Positions 1 to 9,697 of a stretch of DNA of 64,000 nt are shown here, piece after piece. The position numbers were made by a program, and so were the translations under genes. The notes below the pieces were generated by a model that worked only from the letters and a program-made list of their open reading frames with translations, did not search any database and was not told the DNA's origin. Numbering within the stretch: position 1 is the first letter of the stretch; each line of letters opens with the position of its first letter. The DNA is from Pomphorhynchus laevis (taxonomy: Eukaryota; Acanthocephala; Palaeacanthocephala; Echinorhynchida; Pomphorhynchidae), in assembly GCA_012934845.2 (NCBI GenBank), contig WNNJ02002345.1:1-64000 (forward strand), in the 5' to 3' direction.

Positions 1-919
1 TAATCCTCGCTGCATGGATAATGTCAGCTGGAGTCAGGTCACTGAATCTTACGTCATAGTGTTCAACCCTGCCTTCTACATCGCCTTGTAGTACGAATTC
101 TTCATTAACAGGTTCAGGTGTAGGATGAAGATCTTTAAGAATTGATAACACGGTTTGGTTGTCTATAATACTGTCTAAATCAAGAACACCTCGATTTTCT
201 TTTGTATCTAGTGTCCGTGAAGCTTTACCTATCTTGCAATTTCGAACCAAGTTAATAATCCTCTTTATTTCGCATTTGGTTTTTCGACTTCCTAATTTAA
301 TTGAGTGATATTTCATTTTTTGTAAATATTCCGCTTCAGCCATGAGTTTTAGCAGATCATTATTTCTCCAAAGTGTGATTCTTCGCGCCAACGTTTTTCT
401 TATAAAACTTGTCTTGCGACTTGGAATGCGTTGTAGAATTAGCTGGCACATTACCGTCGCCTGTTTTAGAGGATCGTAGTCAGTTCGCTTGTCGGTATTA
501 AAGTGCGCGAAGCATTCAGTTAACATATCGATAAATTCCTTACTATCATTACAAATTGGTAAATCCATTAAATTTGGTATCCAATGCTTTAAATTATTGA
601 ATAATGTGTCGATTATATTTGCGGAGTTCTGGTGACTTAATGATCCAAAAATATGTCCGATAGCTTGTGATTGGTTTCTTGAATCGATTTGGGATCTTAG
701 CGTTTTTTGAGATAAAGCTGCATCTACATCTGTGGTGGCAACGATTGAGTCATTCGAGTTGTGGGTTAGACAAGGATCAACTAGTTTGCGTGTACAGTGT
801 GGGGCTACACAGTTTAAACATTGTTTCTTTGATTTTGCACAAGGACACCGAATACAACGGGCGGCACTTGAATTACAGTTGCAACATTTGGGTATTGAGG
901 AAGGAACACCGCGCGGCAT
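1..919 (-). CDS. RLE-type LINE protein, N-terminal part (cut by window edge)
   Basis: An open frame runs without a stop from an ATG at 919 (minus strand) to the left edge, about 306 codons. It starts MPRGVPSSIPKCCNCN and continues with a cysteine cluster (CCNC, RCIRCPC, CLNC, HC) that matches, spacing for spacing, the N-terminus of the LINE protein at 1124-4402. Later parts also align (for example the LHP-E-P stretch before the reverse transcriptase). I therefore read it as the 5' part of a second element of the same RLE family, whose RT and endonuclease lie outside the window. The cysteine cluster probably binds nucleic acid; that is inference. The frame is intact as far as it can be seen. 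Confidence 0.82.
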   Translation of the reverse strand, partial: MPRGVPSSIPKCCNCNSSAARCIRCPCAKSKKQCLNCVAPHCTRKLVDPCLTHNSNDSIVATTDVDAALSQKTLRSQIDSRNQSQAIGHIFGSLSHQNSANIIDTLFNNLKHWIPNLMDLPICNDSKEFIDMLTECFAHFNTDKRTDYDPLKQATVMCQLILQRIPSRKTSFIRKTLARRITLWRNNDLLKLMAEAEYLQKMKYHSIKLGSRKTKCEIKRIINLVRNCKIGKASRTLDTKENRGVLDLDSIIDNQTVLSILKDLHPTPEPVNEEFVLQGDVEGRVEHYDVRFSDLTPADIIHAARI

Positions 920-965
920 GATGATAATAATATGTGTCAGATTATCCTTTTGTATTATTACCAAA

Positions 966-1003
966 ATAATAATAATAATCTTGTAATCGAATTTATCTTG
1001 TAA
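966..1003. repeat. Left copy of 38-bp direct repeat beside the LINE at 1020-4505
   Basis: A TAA run followed by two CTTGTAATCGAATTTAT-like units is identical to 4506-4543, directly outside the 5' end of the minus-strand LINE. The pair looks like a target-site duplication. Seventeen more bases (1004-1020) separate this copy from the poly(A) tail, and these also recur on the other side near 4657-4673, so the true duplication may be longer with an internal deletion here. Positions 920-965 are the 5' leader of the LINE to the left; nothing else is seen there. Confidence 0.7.
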
Positions 1004-1019
1004 ATTATTTAGTCAATAA

Positions 1020-4000
1020 TTTTTTTTTTTTTTTTTTTTTTTAAATACTAGATTTATTTGTACAGAAAAACAGGTTCCCGCAAATGGGCCAGGTTAATTA
1101 AATTCCAGAATATATTTTTTTTGTTACTTTAGATCCACAAGGGAGGTACACAACGTGCCGCCGTCTTCATCATTCCATCGGATCGCTCGAGCATTGTTCG
1201 ACGGATTCGGGCTATCTGTAGCTTGGCGATTAGATGTCTTTTTGGATATTGTATCAGCTTGATGGTTGTCTGCTGAGTATACGGGATGCCCCTTGCTGGA
1301 TCGGAAGCCCCTTATGCACAAAGAGGATGCACGGCATATGGCTATACTCAATCTTGTTTTGATTCGCTGTATGTGTTGGCTGTACGAAATCTGATCGTTG
1401 TTTATTGACTTGAGTTGTGCGATCCGCTGCAAGGCCGAAAGTGCACATTTTCCCAGACCTCCAGACGCAGATAGGATGAAGGGTATAAACGATCCCCTTT
1501 CGATTTGGGTGATTCTTTCAGAGTATTTTGAACTCTTCCGGGCTTCGTGGTATGCAAAAGCGTTTTCTGCCGACGCGGAGTAGGAACCAGCATGGTTGTT
1601 AAAAACGGAAACGTCGAAGAACGTTCGCTGGAAGCGGTCTACTGATAGGCCTGTACAGATTACATCTAGTCTTGCGTTGGTGTCGCAGCAAGTTGATGCC
1701 CTTTCGAGACACGAGGGATCATTGACTGCAGTTAGTGTGGGTTCGGTTGCAACCCCATAACAGACCGAACTAAGCTCGTCAGCGAGGATGTCGCGAATGA
1801 TATTGTGTCGCACGATCTGGAAGCCTCCACGTTTACAAGAGAGCACGTGACTAAGGCTTGTTTCTTCTTTGCAGATACACAGGGCGGGCATGTCTGGTGG
1901 TTCAAATCCATAGCGCGTTGCGATGCCATCTCGAAATTCACTCGCAGAAAGGTGGTGATGGAGCTCTTCAGAAGCACCAGCAGTGAGCCAGTTTGAGGAG
2001 CCGGGGTACTTGGCATATTCAAGTGCACGTTTGGTAATTTCGGGAACAAAACGAAGAGCTTGGTTAAGTCGGAGTGTGAATGTATCTTTGCGCGTCTTGG
2101 CGATTTGAGCTGCATAGGTTTGCTGTAACGACTTTAATCCCTCGCCCTTGAGCCCAAATGAATAAGTGGAGCACATATGCTCCGAGGCTTCGAGATCAGA
2201 CTTAAAGGTAAATATAGGATCCATAATGCCAATGCCACCCATTTTAATAGGACTTGTCAATATGCTGTTGATTGGATCAGGCAGATCGTGTTTTGTAATT
2301 TGGGGCAGGATTTGATCGAGTAACATGCCGTGCAACGGATTAACGTTGGCAGCGGTGCAAGGCGTCGTTCTGAATAGAAAAGTCCATTTCCATTGCAGTG
2401 ATTTGATAAGTCCTGTATAACCAACATGCGGATCCGCTGAGCAGACATCTGCAAGTCGGGAAACCAAATTTACAGCCGAAGAAATCTTTCGAGCGACAAA
2501 CTGTGATAAACAATCTTCAGTACCGATGGCGGAACCAAGGATGTTGACAAAGTCATTACGTATTGTAACGTACGGAAAGCTGTCAGAGATAAAACCGTGA
2601 GATCCGTCATGACGTTCTATATTATGTACCAAGATATTGGTTTTCGATGGATTTACGTAATAGCCATATTGAGGCCCGCGCGTAGTCAAGATATGCCAAG
2701 CTGTTTTTAACGACGATAAGGAACCGACGAAGTTTGCGTCATCGGCGTACCATCGTTGCAGAGTGTCTGGGCATTTCGACTGTATGAGCTTGATTAGTGG
2801 AATCGAGGACATGGCAAAAACGGCCATTGCGAAGGGGTCTCCTTGAGTTACCCCCTCTCTTGAATAAATCGATTCATCTTCGATGACAAGCTGAGCGTCA
2901 CCCGAATATATGTTGCGAAATGCGACGTTAAGAGCTGGGCAAATAAATTTCATATTTGCCAGAGCGACTCGACGATTCAGGCGGTTAAAAGCGTTGCTAG
3001 CATCGATACACATAAGAGCGTTTTCGGAATTTTCATGAAATCGTTTGCGTAGTGAGTGAATGGCAAATTCGATGCCATTTCGTTGGGCGGCACACAACTG
3101 CGTAGTTCCGGCGGCTTCTTGAAGGTCAGATTTTATATGACGCAGGATTGTCCGTGAAATAATGCGTCTATCCACGTTTGAAATACCGATTGGACGTATA
3201 CCACCGGATTTTTTCGGAATAGCGACCAGACGACCGGCAATGAATGCTTCCAAACAACCGGTGGGCATCCGCTCCGTTGCGATACAAATGGCCAAGGAAG
3301 CAAGACTCTCCGCTAGCTTTTGTGAATGCATTCCGAAAGCGGTCAGCATACGTCTCCATAAAATCGCGTCCATGCCGGATGGTCCAGCCGAACCAAAAGT
3401 CGATTTCGCCGATCTTTGGATATCTATTGCACAGATGGAAAGGAACATTGATGAGTGGTGAGGCAGGGCACTGGGAAGCCTTTCTTGAAGCAGGGCATCG
3501 GGATCCGCATTGGCAGGCTCAGGATGAAGGGCTTCTAGGTGTTGTTTTACGGTTTTGTCTCCGATCAGGACGTGAGGTGATAGACAACCATTCGTTTCGT
3601 GGTCTTCAAGTAAATGAGTAGCCGCAGTTAGTTTGTTTTTACAGACAAGATGGCAATATTTTCTTTTCCAGTCGTTGCTAGAGCTGTTGCGGACGACTAA
3701 CGTGCGTCGAGATTGTAGGATTTGGGCCTCCTTGTATAGCTCAAGAATTTCTCGACATTTCCATAGACTGATTCGACGCTCCAAAGTTTTGCGAATCATT
3801 GCTGTTTTTCGAGTTTTAATCGGCTGCAGCACGCATCTCGCGAGGACGGTTGCGGCTTTTAGTGCATCAAAAGTTGGTGTGTCTTTCCCGTAAGTGGCCA
3901 TATTGTATAGGTCGGTTAGTTGGTCAATAAACGCGTTACTGGCGTTGCATTTGGGAAGTTCTAAATTTTCGGGTTTCCAGTGAATTACTTTACCATATAC

Positions 4001-4505
4001 GTAGTCTATCTGAATTTTGAAAGACGAGTTTGTCGTAATAGGTCGGTCATTCGCTTGAGCAGTGTGTACGTTGAAGGGCGAAACACTGTTGTTTTCACCG
4101 TTATTACGCATAGGGTGATCATCTCTCGTAAACACGATACTGTCGGTATCAGAGCTCATTTTGATTCTATCTTGGGTACCGTAATCGAGACGTGGTGGGT
4201 CAATATCATTGTTTTCTGCGGAAGTGTGAGTGGGATTGAGATCGATGAGAAGTTCAGTCGCGGAAAGGTTGTTGGTACACTGAGCAGCAGAGCAGTTTAT
4301 ACAGGGGCGATCCGCTTTCGCACATCGACACCCGCGACATCTTGCATTTGGGCCATTGCAACCACAACATTTGCTAACCGTACTTGGCTTTCCTCGAGGC
4401 ATTTTCGTGTGGATGAGATGCAAACCCTGGGTTAATCCCTCGGCGTGTGGCTTCGTTTGTGTATTGTTCGCCTTTCTTAGCTTGTAAAAACTTAACTTGT
4501 ACACT
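1020..4505 (-). mobile_element. Full-length RLE-type LINE
   Basis: A minus-strand non-LTR retrotransposon with one long ORF (1124-4402), a short 5' leader up to 4505, a short 3' UTR and a 23-bp poly(A) tail seen as a T run at 1020-1042. The 3' UTR holds a small hairpin (CCC-ATTTGC-GGG on the sense strand, near 1076-1087). It lies between TAA-containing direct repeats. The ORF has no stop or shift, so this is the best preserved RLE element here and may be young. Architecture (N-terminal Cys cluster, RT, C-x-C...H...C finger, PD-(D/E)XK-like nuclease) is of the R2/R4/NeSL type; I cannot fix the clade by eye. Confidence 0.85.
1124..4402 (-). CDS. Single ORF of RLE LINE: Cys cluster, reverse transcriptase, restriction-like endonuclease
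   Basis: About 1092 residues. I start at the ATG at 4402 (MPRGKPSTVSKCC) because the sister copy at 919 starts at the same MPRG; the frame stays open upstream to 4504 but only from a GTG. The N-terminus has nine cysteines in roughly 30 residues. The RT shows the finger motif with RPIGISN, the palm with CIDASNAFNRLNR, VTQGDPFA and the catalytic YADD (RWYADDANFVG, near 2750). The C-terminus has a CICKEETSLSHVLSC finger and then ARLDV...FFDVSVFN...KY, the pattern of the R2-type nuclease. By family knowledge it nicks target DNA and primes reverse transcription there. All key residues I can recognise are present. Confidence 0.88.
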   Translation of the reverse strand: MPRGKPSTVSKCCGCNGPNARCRGCRCAKADRPCINCSAAQCTNNLSATELLIDLNPTHTSAENNDIDPPRLDYGTQDRIKMSSDTDSIVFTRDDHPMRNNGENNSVSPFNVHTAQANDRPITTNSSFKIQIDYVYGKVIHWKPENLELPKCNASNAFIDQLTDLYNMATYGKDTPTFDALKAATVLARCVLQPIKTRKTAMIRKTLERRISLWKCREILELYKEAQILQSRRTLVVRNSSSNDWKRKYCHLVCKNKLTAATHLLEDHETNGCLSPHVLIGDKTVKQHLEALHPEPANADPDALLQERLPSALPHHSSMFLSICAIDIQRSAKSTFGSAGPSGMDAILWRRMLTAFGMHSQKLAESLASLAICIATERMPTGCLEAFIAGRLVAIPKKSGGIRPIGISNVDRRIISRTILRHIKSDLQEAAGTTQLCAAQRNGIEFAIHSLRKRFHENSENALMCIDASNAFNRLNRRVALANMKFICPALNVAFRNIYSGDAQLVIEDESIYSREGVTQGDPFAMAVFAMSSIPLIKLIQSKCPDTLQRWYADDANFVGSLSSLKTAWHILTTRGPQYGYYVNPSKTNILVHNIERHDGSHGFISDSFPYVTIRNDFVNILGSAIGTEDCLSQFVARKISSAVNLVSRLADVCSADPHVGYTGLIKSLQWKWTFLFRTTPCTAANVNPLHGMLLDQILPQITKHDLPDPINSILTSPIKMGGIGIMDPIFTFKSDLEASEHMCSTYSFGLKGEGLKSLQQTYAAQIAKTRKDTFTLRLNQALRFVPEITKRALEYAKYPGSSNWLTAGASEELHHHLSASEFRDGIATRYGFEPPDMPALCICKEETSLSHVLSCKRGGFQIVRHNIIRDILADELSSVCYGVATEPTLTAVNDPSCLERASTCCDTNARLDVICTGLSVDRFQRTFFDVSVFNNHAGSYSASAENAFAYHEARKSSKYSERITQIERGSFIPFILSASGGLGKCALSALQRIAQLKSINNDQISYSQHIQRIKTRLSIAICRASSLCIRGFRSSKGHPVYSADNHQADTISKKTSNRQATDSPNPSNNARAIRWNDEDGGTLCTSLVDLK

Positions 4506-4543
4506 ATAATAATAATAATCTTGTAATCGAATTTATCTTGTAA
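4506..4543. repeat. Right copy of 38-bp direct repeat
   Basis: Identical to 966-1003 and abutting the 5' end of the LINE. It is followed by one more CTTGTAATCGAATTTAT unit, so the target was itself a short tandem array adjoining a TAA run. Confidence 0.7.
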
Positions 4544-4688
4544 TCGAATTTATCTTGTAATCGAATTTATTGTATGTTATTTTATTGTAATTTGTGTATG
4601 TTATTTTATCTCAAACTTTTTTTTAAGCTCCCAAATATTATTATTGACTAAATATTATTATTTAGTCAATAATAATAATAATAATAAT
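4544..4688. repeat. AT-rich tract with 17-bp-arm palindrome and (TAA)n
   Basis: No gene. 4637-4653 and 4660-4676 are perfect inverted copies (ATTATTATTGACTAAAT) around a 6-base spacer, running into a TAA run of about 20 bases that abuts the left terminal repeat of the Penelope-like element. Confidence 0.75.
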
Positions 4689-4778
4689 AATAAAATAAAC
4701 ATAAAACGTTAAATATAATGACAATATGTAGTGGAATCAGTGAAATTATTTTGGGACTCAAAACACCTTAAGTGTTCT
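4689..4778. repeat. Left inverted terminal repeat of the PLE
   Basis: Reverse complement of 9231-9287 joined to 9659-9697. The part near the TAA tract (AACATAAAACGTTAAATATAA) matches the distal half exactly. It marks the left edge of the element. Confidence 0.82.
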
Positions 4779-4890
4779 TTTGAAAGTCGCTGATCACAAG
4801 AGAGAGATCCAATGTCTCACTTCAAAGATCAGTTGTTTACGTATTCAATTCGGAGTCGAAATCTAAAAGATAATAAGACAACAGACGCCA

Positions 4891-6547
4891 TTGAGAGTTA
4901 TGTCGTATATAATATTCTTGAAAAGAATACAAATCCACATTACGGAGAGAACAGTAAAACTGCATGACAAGAAGCTGCGCAACCTATATGGATCTAACGT
5001 ATCGCGGAATCAGTATGTTGAAAACGTTCTAAATCTCTCTAACATAAATGTTCCTGATGACATTTTAACAATATTTCATATTAATCTGAGTACAAACATC
5101 AAGACTCAATTCGATCCTAGACTTCGAAAATTAGAAATTGAAAAGTTCTACAGTCAAGTAGTACATCTTCAAGCGAAAAATGATCTGCAGATAACTAACG
5201 ACGAATTGTTGAGGTGTGAATTGAAACGCTTCGGTCTTAACCACCTAAAAGATTACACACCAGACTTATTGGCAAAAGAAGATTATCGCAAATTTCGTGA
5301 ATACTGCGATAATAAAAACATCAGTATACGCAAAGCTGACAAAAGTTCGACAATTGTAATTATGAAAAGAGATGACTACGTTCGGAAACTAAACACTATT
5401 CTGCAAGACAAAACAAAATTCAAGGAAATACAGGGGAATGAAAATTTTTTAATAAAAAAGATAATCACGAAGATAAAATGTACATATGAATATAATTTTA
5501 GCTTCGAATTTGTCGATATGATAAAATGTAGCCAAGCGCATGGGATAATGGTTTCGCTCGATGTTAAAAATCTATTTACCAATGTGCCAGTTGATAAGTG
5601 CATTGAAATTATAGGAGTATATCTACCGTGATCCTTTACAAAGAGGATTAAGCATCCCTAATATAAGGGAATACACATGCGACAATTGCTAAAAACGTGT
5701 TTAAGTGAGTCCGTTTCCGAGATTTACGATTTGAAAACGCTATATAGACAAATTGACGGCGTCTCGATGGGATGTGTCCTCGGACCAACTATCGCCAACT
5801 TTTATATGGTGCATGTGGTGAGAATGTTGTTCGCTAAAGAACCCATCTAAAGCCAGCAATATACACACGGTATATAGATGACACATTTTGTTGTGCAAAA
5901 GATAGAGAGCAAGCTAATAAATTTCGTGAGGCAATGGAATTACAATCAGAACTAGAAATAACAATTCAATTCGAGGCGAATTCAAAATTAGCCTTCCTTG
6001 ATGTAGAAGTGGAACGGTAATACACGAAGCTAAGGCACAAAATGTGCATGAAGAGCACATATGATATCACGTACATCAACTACTGTAGCGTCCGCCCTTA
6101 CCAATACAAAATAAGGGCTTTACAAGGCATGATATATCGTGCATATAAATTAAGCTCAGACTGGCAAACATTCGATGAAGAAATAAAGCGCATAAAGCAG
6201 CTCTTCACAAATAATAATTATCCAACATGTATTATAGACAAAACGATAAAGAATTTTGTGAACTCAAAAATGATCAAACCCGAGAAATTATCGAACGCGA
6301 CAGATACGGTTCACCTTTACTACGGGAACCAGTATACGAGTCACTACCATAAGTACGAAAGCACATTAAGAGGCATAGTAAAAAGCTGTATAAGTAAGGA
6401 AAAGACAATAAGATTACGCATATACTACAAGGGCAGAAAATTGGAATCTTTAATAATCAGGAACCAACGAACAAAGGACGAAATCTGCAAAGTTGTGTAT
6501 CAATTCATTTGCTCTGAACCCGGGTGTAAGGCCGGGAACACATATAT
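4891..6547 (+). pseudogene. PLE reverse transcriptase and start of GIY-YIG endonuclease
   Basis: 4891-5631 encodes a typical Penelope N-terminal half, with ADKSSTIVIMKRDDYVRKL and SLDVKNLFTNVPVDK (RT motif A). The palm continues in other frames between 5632 and 6041: RQIDGVSMGCVLGPTIANFY, TRYIDDTF (catalytic YIDD near 5870) and FEANSKLAFLDVEVE. 6042-6547 is the linker, ending in VVYQFICSEPGCKAGNTYI, the start of a GIY-YIG nuclease, where the LINE insertion cuts in. The frame changes make it non-functional. PLE enzymes reverse transcribe and nick for integration; family assignment is firm from the motifs. Confidence 0.85.
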
Positions 6548-9004
6548 AATAATACAAATTTATTTAATGTGGCAAATGCGTACAAGCTGTACGCTTACAA
6601 GTCCACAAACAAAAATGAGAAAGTCAAGCAGTTAAATTGTTCAGATGGGATCGGATTTGTCGTTTGAAGCACTGCAGGGAAGTTGATTGGCGTATATGAA
6701 TGGGCAGATGATTCCACGATAGAGGAGCAGCCACCAGGAAGGAGCGGAGTCCAAAGGAGGTAGAGTAGTTTGGGACATGTAAAAGAAGGGAATTACAGGA
6801 ACGCAAGGAACAGTAAACAGGACGGGAATTATCAAGAAAAGGAAGGTTGAGAAATGAAGGGGTATGAAAAGTTACAAGGCGGAAAGCAACGATAAGAAGA
6901 CGAATTTGAACACGACAATAAATTGTAGGCAAATCGAGAGAAGCAAGATGGTAGGATGTGTGATCAAAACGACGAAGACGGAGGAGAATTCGGACAGCTG
7001 CGTTGACGATGCGTTGTAGGGGAAGACGAGTGAATTTAGGTGAGTTGGAAAATAGACTAAGACAATAATCGAGTCTAGAAAAAAGGAGAGATGATATGAG
7101 AGTCATACAAGAAGGGAAATCGATCAATCTACGAACTTGACGGAGGTTGCGGAGTATCAAGGTAGATGAGCGTACTTTATCTCTAACGAAAGGTTTAAGT
7201 GAAAGTCGGTTGTCAAAATGGAAGCCTAGGAAAACGAGATTATCAACGATAGGAAGAATTGTAGAATTTAATGATACGGAGGGAGGTTCGAAGCCGAGGC
7301 GTCGAGGTAGGATCCACATAATTTTGGATTTATCAGGATTCAGAGAAAGGCGAAGGGAAGAAAGATGATTGGAAATTGAGACAAGACAGTCGTAAGCAGA
7401 AACACTAAGATCGCGAATACGATAAACAGGTGCATGAGCATAGATGAGAATGTCATCAGCATTTATGAGAATGTCATCAGCATATTGCATAACATGGAAG
7501 TTAAATTTATGAGAAATCGAAGACAAATCACCGAGAAGAAAACAGAAAAGTATAGAGCCAAATATGGAGCCTTGTGGACACCGGACGGAATGGACGAAGG
7601 ATGGGAGAGAAGAGTTAGAATATACGCGAAATGTACTGTTTGATAGATATGAAGAAAACCATGATGCAGTGGGTAAAGAGAAGCCATAATCATGACGAAG
7701 GCGATGGAGAAGAATCGAGTGATCGACGATGTCAAAAGCAGACGATAGATCAAGAGAAACTATGACACTACATAATTTATGATCGCGCGATATGAGTAAG
7801 TCGTTATAAACTTTAAGACATGTGGTTAGGAAGGGTAAGATAGAGAAGCAGATATTTTTAAGCGCTGGGAATTGGGTCAGAAGGAGAGGTTTTATTGGGT
7901 AATGACAGCAGTACCGAAGAAACTTCATCAAACGAAACGGGAAGAAGGTGGAATAGTTCTGGGAGGGAAGTATTTAAAGATAAGAGTGGGTACAAGGGGG
8001 CTATGGGTAGTAGGAAAGGTAAATTAGATAGCTTAGTTTGTAGATAAGAAGAAAATTCATCAGGATTTATATTACAAGAAGTAGATGATCGTGAAATAAT
8101 TGAGTTTAAGATTTTCCAATGAGATTTAGAAGCGGAAGATGACTCGAGTTGATTTCGCCAAAAGAGAGTACGTTTAGTACGTATAAGAATGAGATGTGAA
8201 CGGCGTTGAGAAAAGTAGGAATCACGAAGATTTGGAGGGAGTGAGTTGGGAGAACGTTCAAGAAAGCGTTTATACATACGAAATGAGTGACGGAGTCGAC
8301 GCTTAGAAAGACTACAGTCAGAATCGAACCAGGGAGCATGGCGCAAGCGCTGGGAACGTCGAAGTCGACTAGGCAGAAGGCTCTTGAGGATCGACGTAAT
8401 TTCAGAATCAAACAGAATGCAGAGATCATCGGGAGAGAGATAGTTAAGAGGAAGTGAAAATAGTGAAGAATTGAGAAAGGATGTGCAGAGAACAGGGATA
8501 TCGAGAAGCTTCCAGGGTCGACTTGGTGTAGATAATGGTAAAGGCGGAGAAGGAGGATGGGGACGAGTAAGAGTAAGTGTGACAAGGAAATGATCGGACA
8601 AACCAGGATCAGTAATTGACAAGGAGGTATAGTCATTGAAGCAGTTAGGAACAGCAATGATGTCGAGAGCACCGTCGAGAATATGAGTTGGGCTTGTTGA
8701 AAGTAATTTATAGTTAAAATCAGAAAAAAGATTAGTTAAAGTGATAGAGTCAGAGTCAGACGGGCGATCAAGACGAATTTTAAAGTCACCGAGAACAAAA
8801 GAAGGAGTATAAGACAATGAACAGTGAGACATAAGATCTGCAAGGTTGTTAAAGAAGATACGTGAGGGGGCAACTGAACCTGGACGGTATACAATCACAA
8901 GTTCCAGAGGGAAAGGCGTTGATAATCTGCATATGAGTAATTCGAACGAAGTGTAACGGATGTTAACGTTGATTTTACGTAAAGACATTGGGTGACGAGC
9001 AATC
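6548..9004 (-). mobile_element. CR1-like LINE copy 1 (5'-truncated, internally deleted)
   Basis: A minus-strand CR1/L2-type LINE inserted in the PLE nuclease. Its 3' end (left) is complete, with the hairpin GCGTAC-AAGCT-GTACGC at 6578-6594 and an AT-rich tail. Its 5' end stops about 9004 inside the APE endonuclease, where the longer copy at 13797-17690 continues, so it is 5'-truncated in the manner of target-primed reverse transcription. No clear target duplication is visible. It shares a deletion of about 250 bp in RT and a 21-bp duplication at the catalytic site with copy 2. Confidence 0.87.
6624..9004 (-). pseudogene. ORF2 of CR1-like LINE copy 1: APE endonuclease and damaged RT
   Basis: 9004-7858 encodes the endonuclease (TPSFVLGDF, ALDIIAVPNCFNDY, DPGLSDHFLVTL) and linker; 7931-6624 encodes RT from SLDLSSAFDIVDHSILL to the C-terminal RSFLVAAPLSWNHLPI. 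The two frames overlap at a junction where KTSPSDPIPS meets LKVYNDLLISRDHK; relative to the copy at 51 kb about 80 residues carrying the RT fingers motif SSYRPISLLPTLSKLLE are missing and the frame shifts. The catalytic motif reads YADDILINADDILIYAH, a 7-residue duplication. GVPQG is altered too (RCPQGSIFG). It cannot encode an active enzyme. Confidence 0.85.
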
Positions 9005-9005
9005 T

Positions 9006-9251
9006 TGACGAGCAATCTCTCAACTCTTGCGAGACCGAATTCGCCAACATACATACAATGGTGCGATCCGAAACCAATTTGAAGATGTACACAAAAGAGT
9101 GCCTACATTTCAAGAAATTTTCAACAGCACATACGTCATTTTCCGAAACACACGTAGAGAAGATCTACAGCTGTTGGAATCAATAAAAGAAATGACTCAT
9201 AAGCTTAATGCGAAGGACGAGGGATTCGTTAGAACACTTAAGGTGTTTTGA
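9006..9251 (+). pseudogene. PLE GIY-YIG endonuclease, C-terminal part
   Basis: Reads RDRIRQHTYNGAIRNQF then VIFRNTRREDLQLLESIKEM and ends FVRTLKVF-stop. This is the second half of the GIY-YIG domain whose first half (KAGNTYI) ends at 6547; the LINE at 6548-9004 lies between. The stop sits 20 bases inside the right terminal repeat. Confidence 0.8.
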
Positions 9252-9287
9252 GTCCCAAAATAATTTCACTGATTACCACAACATATT
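9231..9287. repeat. Right inverted terminal repeat of the PLE, proximal part
   Basis: Reverse complement of 4721-4778 with a few mismatches. It is interrupted after ATATT by a LINE fragment, and the repeat resumes at 9659 with the same ATATT, a 5-bp duplication or microhomology. Confidence 0.82.
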
Positions 9288-9658
9288 AAAAAAAAAGATT
9301 TATTTTAACGTGGCAAATGCGTGCCAGCGCACGCTTACATGACCACAACAAAAACAAAACTGTGAATCAGGCGTCGAGAAGGTGTGAACGGAGGAGGTGT
9401 TTGAATGTGATAAAAGAGGGAGCGCGGCGGACGTCGAGAGGGAGTTGATTCCAGGCGAGTGAGGCGGCGACGAGGAAGGATCGGAGACCGTAGTTGTTGG
9501 AGTAATTAGGAACGTGGAGTAAGAGGGTATGACAGGAACGAAGCGATAGCGAGGTGGGGCGAGTATCGTCTAAGAAAGGAAGGTTGATGAACGATGGGGA
9601 GCCGACAGCGATGAGACGAAAAGTAATGAGAAGAAGGCGGAGTTTGATGCGGATGTGG
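9288..9658 (-). mobile_element. CR1-like LINE 3' fragment inserted in the PLE terminal repeat
   Basis: About 370 bp of the minus-strand 3' end of the subfamily also seen at 17691-18840 and 61446-63818. Its sense strand encodes the C-terminal tail of RT (LPLDV, FITFKHLLRSHL type residues) and then the conserved 3' hairpin GCGTGC-CAGC-GCACGC (9319-9334) and an A-rich tail at the left edge. ATATT flanks it on both sides (9283-9287, 9659-9663). Confidence 0.84.
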
Positions 9659-9697
9659 ATATTGTCATTATATTTAACGTTTTATGTTTATTTTATT
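9659..9697. repeat. Right inverted terminal repeat of the PLE, distal part
   Basis: Exact reverse complement of 4689-4727. It restores the terminal repeat across the inserted LINE and fixes the right edge of the PLE. Confidence 0.82.

Larger units (their letters stand above)
4689..9697 (+). mobile_element. Penelope-like element with inverted terminal repeats and two LINE insertions
   Basis: A PLE on the plus strand: RT (4891 to about 6000), linker and start of GIY-YIG nuclease (6042-6547), rest of the nuclease (9006-9251). 4689-4778 recurs inverted at 9231-9287 plus 9659-9697; the match is near perfect once the LINE at 9288-9658 is removed. PLEs are known to carry terminal repeats in direct or inverted orientation. 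A minus-strand CR1-like LINE occupies 6548-9004 and splits the nuclease. The coding region has several frame breaks, so it is a dead copy. Confidence 0.85.

Noticed and set aside
1076-1105. Match of CCAGGTTAATTAAATT to the 3' end of the CR1-like LINE at 56.5 kb (CCAGGTTAAATAAATT)
   Set aside because: The surrounding bases differ and the host LINE there is on the other strand and of another class; probably coincidence in AT-rich sequence.
3244-4435. Long plus-strand open frames inside the RLE LINE
   Set aside because: They lie opposite the well-supported minus-strand ORF and show no domain; they are shadows of it.
8106-8672. Second minus-strand frame of 188 codons in LINE copy 1, with a twin at 15278-15844
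   Set aside because: It overlaps the endonuclease and linker in another frame and is conserved in both copies only because the copies are nearly identical.
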